Assembly: GCA_002798255.1 (NCBI GenBank)
Contig: NWQQ01000009.1
Location: forward strand, 22,679 to 86,678
Reading direction: 5' to 3'
DNA length: 64,000 bases
Source: Lysobacteraceae bacterium NML95-0200
Lineage (GTDB): Bacteria > Pseudomonadota > Gammaproteobacteria > Xanthomonadales > Xanthomonadaceae
Position 1 is the stretch's first letter, and every line of letters begins with the position of its first letter. The notes under the pieces were generated by a model. The model was not told where the DNA came from. It saw only the letters and a list, made by a program, of their open reading frames with translations, and ran no database searches. Both the position numbers and the translations under genes were made by a program. This document shows, in pieces, positions 58,893-64,000 of this stretch.

Positions 58893-59773
58893 GCACGCGC
58901 CCTTCGCTGTATCTGGTGGATGCCTCGCTGTATGTGTTCCGCGCCTGGCATTCCATGCCGGACGAATGGCACGATGCCGAGGGCTGGCCACTCAATGCCG
59001 TACAGGGCTTTGCCCGCTTCCTGCTGGAATTGCTCGAGCGCGAGCGCCCGCAGCATATCGTGGTGGCGTTTGACGAGGCGCTGGAGGGCTGCTTCCGCAA
59101 CCGCCTGTATCCGGCCTACAAGGCCAACCGCCCGCCGGCGCCGGAAGAATTGAAGCGCCAGTTCGCCTGGTGCAAGACGCTCTGCCAGCGCCTGGGGCTC
59201 ACCACGCTGGCACACCCCGAATACGAAGCCGATGACCTGATTGGCAGCGCCCTGGCACAAGGCCGCCATCACGGCCTGCGCGGGGTGATTGTTTCGGCCG
59301 ACAAGGACCTCTCGCAACTGTTGCAGGACGATGACGAGCAATTCGATTTTGCCCGTGCCCAGCGTTGGGGCGTGTCCGGCGTCAAGGCCAGGCACGGCGT
59401 GCATCCGCATCAGGTGGCCGACTATCTGGCACTGGCCGGGGACGCGGTGGACAATATTCCCGGCATCAGCGGCATCGGCCAGAAAACCGCCGCCGCGCTG
59501 ATTTCGCATTTCGGCAGCCTCGATGCGCTGCTTGAGCGCCTGCATGAAGTGCCATTCCTGCGCCTGCGCGGCGCGGCGGGCATTGCCCGGCGGCTCACTG
59601 AGCAACGCGAACATGCACGGCTCTGGCAGCAACTCACCCGGATTGCCCAGGATGCGCCACTACCTGTGGCCGCACCGTTTGCACGTCTGCCCAGCGATAG
59701 CGCCGCCTTGCAGACGTTTGCCGAACGCGCCCGCTTTGGCCCGCTGACCCGGCGACGCCTGCTCTCGGCCTGA
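58889..59773 (+). CDS. 5'-3' exonuclease (FEN/ExoIX family)
   Basis: 294 residues, the stand-alone form of the Pol I exonuclease domain. Acidic metal ligands occur in YLVDASLYV, VAFDEALEG, YEADDLIGSA and VSADKDLSQL, and the H3TH region is DNIPGISGIGQKTA. It may remove RNA primers or flaps. It ends the corC-DUF4105-nitroreductase-exonuclease run of overlapping genes. Confidence 0.88.
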   Translation: MSTRPSLYLVDASLYVFRAWHSMPDEWHDAEGWPLNAVQGFARFLLELLERERPQHIVVAFDEALEGCFRNRLYPAYKANRPPAPEELKRQFAWCKTLCQRLGLTTLAHPEYEADDLIGSALAQGRHHGLRGVIVSADKDLSQLLQDDDEQFDFARAQRWGVSGVKARHGVHPHQVADYLALAGDAVDNIPGISGIGQKTAAALISHFGSLDALLERLHEVPFLRLRGAAGIARRLTEQREHARLWQQLTRIAQDAPLPVAAPFARLPSDSAALQTFAERARFGPLTRRRLLSA

Positions 59774-59823
59774 CCCCACCCAAGGAAGGTCTGAACAACG
59801 CCATCCTGACGTTGCCAGCCCAC

Positions 59824-59938
59824 GCCAAGTCCGGCACAAAGTCCTGACTTGGCTCACACGAATCAATCACTGGCATGATTGATTCGTGGCGGGTCTCTAG
59901 ACCCGCGAGGAGCCTCTGACATATTCGAAAGGCTCCTC
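59824..59938. repeat. Stacked hairpins between convergent genes
   Basis: Four inverted repeats stand in line: 59824-59853 (GCCAAGTC), 59857-59888 (perfect 13 bp with 6-nt loop), 59889-59906 (GCGGGTCT) and about 59908-59938 (AGGAGCCT). They lie between the exonuclease and the Gcr-type gene and probably end transcription on both strands, but none has a clear long T run. Confidence 0.6.
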
Positions 59939-59941
59939 AAC

Positions 59942-61984
59942 TCAATGCGCGGACTTGTCCGGCGGGGTTTTGGCCTCGCCCTCTGCGGTGGATTTTTCTT
60001 CCGCCCTCATCGGCGGCAGGAAAAACTCCCACGGCGCCACCATCAGCTTGCCCAGCAACGCCCGCAAAATGCCCAGCGGGTCAGGCACTTTCAGCCCACG
60101 GGCGCGCAAACCCACCAGCAGCGCCAGCGAAAAACTCACCAGCAGGTTGACCCCGCCAATCATCAGCGCAAACGCCAGATATACGAGGAAATCGGCCCAG
60201 TCCAGACCGCCCACCAGCCCCAGATTGGCCGCAGAAAACGCCACATGGCGGATATCAATGGGAAGGCCAGTCAAAAGCCCGGCAAACGCACTCATGCCAA
60301 GCAGCATGCCGAACAGGAAATTGCCCCATAGCGCGCCATAGTGCTCGGCAAGATAGTCGGCGGTCTTTTCCCGCCAGCGCTGCGGCATCACCCAGCGCAA
60401 CAGCGGGTGATGAATGATGCGCTCGCGCAGCGCCAAAAGGTCGAAGCGGTTGTCGAAATAACCTGCAATCAAGCCGGAACAGAACAACCACACCCCGGCG
60501 ATGGCGGCATAAAACAATGCGCCGCCTGCCAGCGGATGCAGCGATTCCAGCAAATACGTCGCCTTGGTACTGGAAATCAATGCCTCGCCACTGAAGTATT
60601 GCCAGGCAAAAACGATGGCAAACGCCACGCTCAGCGCCACGCTGACATTGCCGACAATCGCCACGAACTGGGTACGCACCACCTGTGCAATCAGCTCAAT
60701 CAGTGCCGCCGGTTTGGCTCGGGATTTGCTGTCGCGCTCCATGGTATTGGCGATATGCGCTGCGGTCATCGCCGGCTGCTTGGTGGCAACGGTAAAGCCG
60801 AGCATGTGAATCAGCACAAAGCCCAGGCCGTAATTCATGCCCACCAAAAGCGCATTCATCAGTGGCGGAAAACCCGCTGCCTCAATCTGGATTTTCAAAA
60901 TCGCCATCAGCGGAATGATGAGCCCGGCACCGGCGGCGCTGCCCAGCATGGCGAAATATCCGCGCCGATCGTCGGTGACATAGTGCTCACCATGCGCACT
61001 GGCATTATTGGACACCTTGCGGGCAAGCAGCCCCATGTTCTGCTTCCACAGCGCGCGGATACTGTTGCGCTGCACGGCAGCAATGGCGAGCTGGCGAAAC
61101 AGCGCCAGCGCCGCTGCGCCCTTGTCCAGCGACTGCTCCGGGTTTTGGTCCACCAAATCCAGCAAGGTCTGGATGCGCTGCAAGGTCTGCTCAAGACGCT
61201 CCAGAAGATAAGTCAGGCGTACACTGGCGCCCATGCTCAGGCTGCGCTTGCGGTAGTACACCAGTGCATCATGTGACTGCTCAAGCAACACCCGCAAATG
61301 CGCATCGTCGTAGTATTCGGCGCGCTCCCCGGCCAGCCACTGCTGATAATGCGCCACATAGCGCATCATCTCGCGCTGCAAGGCACTGAACGGCGATTGC
61401 CGCTCAAGAATCTTCGGCTCCAGGCGAACCAGCTCGCCTTCCATTTCCTCGGCTGCCACCCACACCGAAAGCTTTTCAAGCGCATCCAGCGCCTGCCTTT
61501 GCCACTCTTTGGGCATCTTCGGAATCTGCGCCTTGTCGCCCGCCAAAAGCGACAGCAGCGCAAGCCAGGCGGCATCATCCACTTCCGCAATCCAGCCCGC
61601 ATCCGCTGAGCGATGAAAAATCCAGCGCAGCGTATCGGACAAATCCCGCCCATCACGGGCAGGCGGAATCAGCGTGTCATACACCCGGCGCTGCATCTCG
61701 TTCAAAAAACCGTTGCGCGGCAACAAACCCACATGGCTCACCGCTCGCAACAAGTTTTGTCGCCCGAGCCAGGCATTGAAACCGCTAGCCAGACGCTGAT
61801 GCAGCGCCGGCTCGGCGGCCAGAATCCCGGCCAATGCGTTCAATTTGGCACGAAATGCACCCGCCACCTCATCACTCAGCGCCGGGTGCATATAGTCAAT
61901 GACCAGTCGCAGCAACGCCGCGCTGTCTTCCGGGGCGATATTGCGCAGCTTGGCAAGGAACTGGTCAGCGGTCACTCGGCTCAT
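59942..61984 (-). CDS. Gcr-type (SpecificRecomb family) membrane protein
   Basis: 680 residues. The N-terminal 300 are helical and soluble; the C-terminal 380 contain about six or seven membrane segments (for example LIIPLMAILKIQIEA, ALSVAFAIVFAWQYF). It matches the protein family named from the gonococcal recombinase Gcr, but membrane topology makes a direct recombinase role doubtful. The ATG at 61984 is preferred. Confidence 0.83.
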   Translation of the reverse strand: MSRVTADQFLAKLRNIAPEDSAALLRLVIDYMHPALSDEVAGAFRAKLNALAGILAAEPALHQRLASGFNAWLGRQNLLRAVSHVGLLPRNGFLNEMQRRVYDTLIPPARDGRDLSDTLRWIFHRSADAGWIAEVDDAAWLALLSLLAGDKAQIPKMPKEWQRQALDALEKLSVWVAAEEMEGELVRLEPKILERQSPFSALQREMMRYVAHYQQWLAGERAEYYDDAHLRVLLEQSHDALVYYRKRSLSMGASVRLTYLLERLEQTLQRIQTLLDLVDQNPEQSLDKGAAALALFRQLAIAAVQRNSIRALWKQNMGLLARKVSNNASAHGEHYVTDDRRGYFAMLGSAAGAGLIIPLMAILKIQIEAAGFPPLMNALLVGMNYGLGFVLIHMLGFTVATKQPAMTAAHIANTMERDSKSRAKPAALIELIAQVVRTQFVAIVGNVSVALSVAFAIVFAWQYFSGEALISSTKATYLLESLHPLAGGALFYAAIAGVWLFCSGLIAGYFDNRFDLLALRERIIHHPLLRWVMPQRWREKTADYLAEHYGALWGNFLFGMLLGMSAFAGLLTGLPIDIRHVAFSAANLGLVGGLDWADFLVYLAFALMIGGVNLLVSFSLALLVGLRARGLKVPDPLGILRALLGKLMVAPWEFFLPPMRAEEKSTAEGEAKTPPDKSAH

Positions 61985-62080
61985 ACAAAACGGCAAAACT
62001 GGGGGGCGCACATGGTGGCGAGCGATACCGCCAAGGTCAACGCCCGCCACAAACAAGGGCCGGCAAGGTAGCATCAGCGC

Positions 62081-62632
62081 ATGAATGAAGCATGTGAAAT
62101 CCTCCATCAAGGCCAATGGCTGCGGCTGGTGCGGCGCGGGCGCTGGGAGTCATGCGAGCGCTGCCACGGCGGCGAAGGCATGGCCGTTATCATCATTGCG
62201 GCCACGCCGAATGACGAAATGCTGTTTGTCGAGCAATACCGGGTGCCCTTGGGCGCGCGTACCATCGAGATGCCGGCAGGTCTTGTGGCCGACGGTCATG
62301 ACGATGACACCCTGGAAGCAGCCGCCCGCCGTGAACTTCTGGAAGAAACCGGCTGGACGGCTGGCAAGCTGGAGCTTTTGATGACCGGCCCCACATCGGC
62401 TGGCCTGACCAATGAGCGCATCGCCTTTGTACGCGCTACCGAGCTTGTAAAAACCGGCGCAGGCGGCGGCGTGGATGGCGAGGAGATTATCGTGCACACC
62501 ATCCCCAGAGCCAAAGTGCCTGCCTGGCTGATGCAAAAGCATGATGAGGGCTATGCGCTTGACCTCAAACTCTGGGCCGGGCTTTGGATGATGCAATACC
62601 AAATGGACGGCAGCCCGCGCCTGCCGGATTGA
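62081..62632 (+). CDS. Nudix hydrolase (ADP-ribose pyrophosphatase-like)
   Basis: 183 residues. The Nudix box is found as GLVADGHDDDTLEAAARREL followed by LEETGW. The N-terminal VIIIAATPNDEMLFVEQYR and PAGLV resemble NudF-type enzymes that split nucleotide sugars such as ADP-ribose. The substrate is inferred. It ends 65 bp before the PPK2 gene. Confidence 0.85.
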   Translation: MNEACEILHQGQWLRLVRRGRWESCERCHGGEGMAVIIIAATPNDEMLFVEQYRVPLGARTIEMPAGLVADGHDDDTLEAAARRELLEETGWTAGKLELLMTGPTSAGLTNERIAFVRATELVKTGAGGGVDGEEIIVHTIPRAKVPAWLMQKHDEGYALDLKLWAGLWMMQYQMDGSPRLPD

Positions 62633-62697
62633 GCACTATCAATACCGTGCCTGCGGCTTTGTGGCAGGCTTCACCACTTGAACCCAAGGAGCATCGC

Positions 62698-63768
62698 ATG
62701 AGCGAAAAAAGCAGCAAAACCGCAAGCAAACGCGGCAAAAAATCCGCCTCTGGCACCCCGGCAACTGCACCTCGCCGCAGCCGTACCCGCCGCCAGAGCA
62801 CCGTACTCAGCACCGAAGCGGCATCGCGGATTGCCCAGAGCGAAGCCCTGGCGCGCGTAGCCGCGCATCCCGAGCCGCTGCCGCCGCCGCTCGGTGCAAG
62901 CCCCGAAGCACTGGGCATCGGCCAGGAAACCGCCACCAAGATGAAACAAATGCCGCCCAGCGCCGAAGAAAGCGGCTCCGCCCCGTTACCGGCCAGCTAT
63001 CCCTACCGCAGCCGCATGCGCCGCAAGGAATACGAGGCCGAAAAGAAAAAACTGCAAATCGAACTCTTGAAGGTGCAAAACTGGGTCAAGGAAACCGGCC
63101 AACGTATCGTGCTGCTGTTTGAAGGCCGCGATGCCGCTGGCAAGGGCGGCACTATCAAGCGTTTCATGGAGCATCTGAACCCGCGCGGCGCGCGCGTGGT
63201 GGCGCTGGAAAAGCCCTCCGAGCGCGAACGCGGCCAATGGTATTTCCAACGCTATATCAACCACCTGCCCTCTTACGGCGACATCGTGTTCTTTGACCGC
63301 AGCTGGTACAACCGTGCCGGGGTGGAGCGGGTGATGGGCTTTTGCACGCCATCGGAATATCTGGAATTCATGCGCGAAGCCCCGGAAATCGAACGCATGC
63401 TGACCCGTAGCGGCATCCGTCTTTACAAATTCTGGTTCTCGGTCAGCCGCGAGGAACAACTGCGCCGCTTCAATTCGCGCCGCAACGACCCGCTCAAGCA
63501 CTGGAAGCTCTCGCCCATCGACCTGCAATCGCTGGACAAATGGCCGGATTACACCGAAGCCAAGGAGGCCATGTTCTTCCATACCGATACCGCCGACGCG
63601 CCGTGGATTGTCATCAAGTCCGACGACAAAAAACGCGCGCGGCTGAACTGCATGCGCTACTTCCTGAGCACCCTGCCCTATCCGGGCAAGGACGAAAGCG
63701 TAGTAGGTCGCGCCGACCCGAAAATCGTCGGCACCGCCGCCCAGGTGCTGGCTGGCAGCGACCAATAA
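62698..63768 (+). CDS. Polyphosphate kinase 2 family protein
   Basis: 356 residues. The first 90 are basic, Ser/Ala/Pro-rich and probably disordered. The PPK2 domain holds the Walker A EGRDAAGKGGTI, the lid arginines in PRGARVVALEKPSERERGQW and the Walker B FFDRSWYNRAGVERVMGFC. It transfers phosphate between polyphosphate and nucleotides. The direction (nucleotide synthesis or polyP formation) is not clear. AAGGAG precedes the ATG. Confidence 0.93.
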   Translation: MSEKSSKTASKRGKKSASGTPATAPRRSRTRRQSTVLSTEAASRIAQSEALARVAAHPEPLPPPLGASPEALGIGQETATKMKQMPPSAEESGSAPLPASYPYRSRMRRKEYEAEKKKLQIELLKVQNWVKETGQRIVLLFEGRDAAGKGGTIKRFMEHLNPRGARVVALEKPSERERGQWYFQRYINHLPSYGDIVFFDRSWYNRAGVERVMGFCTPSEYLEFMREAPEIERMLTRSGIRLYKFWFSVSREEQLRRFNSRRNDPLKHWKLSPIDLQSLDKWPDYTEAKEAMFFHTDTADAPWIVIKSDDKKRARLNCMRYFLSTLPYPGKDESVVGRADPKIVGTAAQVLAGSDQ

Positions 63769-63791
63769 GCCATCTGTGGCTCATGACAAAA

Positions 63792-63853
63792 ACCCGCCAT
63801 ATGGCGGGTCAGACTGCTGACAAACCCTGGCCTTGGCCTGGGTTTGTTGTTTT
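63792..63853. terminator. Two palindromic terminator-like hairpins after ppk2
   Basis: A perfect palindrome 63792-63809 (ACCCGCCATATGGCGGGT) and a 13-bp stem 63820-63832 with 63835-63847 (one mismatch) then TGTTTTC. They lie between ppk2 and the transposase start. Confidence 0.6.
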
Positions 63854-63862
63854 CATAGACAG

Positions 63863-64000
63863 ATGCTGAAAGAGCCCACGCCTGCGCAGCAGCAGCTTGA
63901 GATGGTGACGCTTGAGATGCTGGTGCCCCAAGACCACCTGTTGCGCAAGATCGACGCAACGGTGGATTTCTCCTTCATCCGTGACCATGTGGCGCATCTG
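63863..64000 (+). CDS. IS1182-type transposase, N-terminal part (cut by window edge)
   Basis: 46 residues in the window, MLKEPTPAQQQLEMVTLEML then VPQDHLLRKIDATVDFSFIRDHV, the start of an IS1182-family transposase. The rest lies outside. The left end of the element cannot be placed from here. Confidence 0.8.
   Translation, partial: MLKEPTPAQQQLEMVTLEMLVPQDHLLRKIDATVDFSFIRDHVAHL

Noticed and set aside
59774..59800. GGAAGGTCTGAACAA resembling an IS end
   Set aside because: No transposase remnant or second inverted end is found nearby; too short to call.

Overview
The window is GC-rich chromosomal DNA from a gammaproteobacterium, most likely of the Xanthomonadales (Lysobacterales). This rests on conserved gene blocks and protein character: lepA-lepB-DUF4845-rnc, miaA-hfq-hflX-hflK-hflC, cmk-rpsA-ihfB-lapB, a GumN-like TraB protein, a zinc-less bL36 and paired NlpC/P60 hydrolases. 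It is a placement by gene content, not by a marker-gene phylogeny.

Layout. 1-3.1 kb (+): the end of nrdA, nrdB and an acyl-CoA thioesterase. 3.1-14.1 kb (-): rnc, DUF4845, two tandem signal peptidase I genes, lepA, then hflC, hflK, hflX, hfq, miaA and putP read from right to left. 14.2-15.1 kb: a complete IS5-family element with a frameshifted transposase. 15.1-19 kb: a DadA-type FAD enzyme, slyD, two NlpC/P60 hydrolases and a Nudix hydrolase. 19.2-24.3 kb (+): tRNA-Arg(CCU), an ALDH7-type dehydrogenase, pyrD, murB and a DMT transporter. 24.3-32.8 kb (-): a tightly overlapping envelope-polysaccharide block (lapB, a polyprenyl-phosphate sugar transferase, an NDP-sugar 4,6-dehydratase, galU, csaA) behind cmk, rpsA and ihfB.

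32.9-41.7 kb is the accessory region: a decayed transposase, the small bL36B gene, a 6.2-kb CRISPR array of 92 repeats with no cas gene in the window, a truncated IS481-like transposase and an intact IS5-family element. Directly behind it (41.8-43.9 kb) is a three-gene RiPP cluster of the HvfABC/bufferin type. Its precursor is unusual: two blocks of three (E/G)GKCG motifs flank a pair of canonical EF-hand loops. The likely scheme is that HvfB (DUF692 iron oxygenase) with HvfC (DUF2063 partner) modifies the cysteines and the secreted product binds metal. This is the strongest candidate here for an under-described system.

43.9-64 kb: amiC, a lipobox-bearing subtilisin autotransporter, a thiolase, two Ala-rich lipoproteins, ybeZ-ybeY, a DUF2145 pair opposite an XRE-type regulator, a TraB/GumN protein, then corC, a DUF4105/Lnb_N membrane protein, a nitroreductase and a 5'-3' exonuclease in overlapping order, a Gcr-type membrane protein, a Nudix hydrolase, a PPK2 kinase, and the start of an IS1182-type transposase at the right edge.
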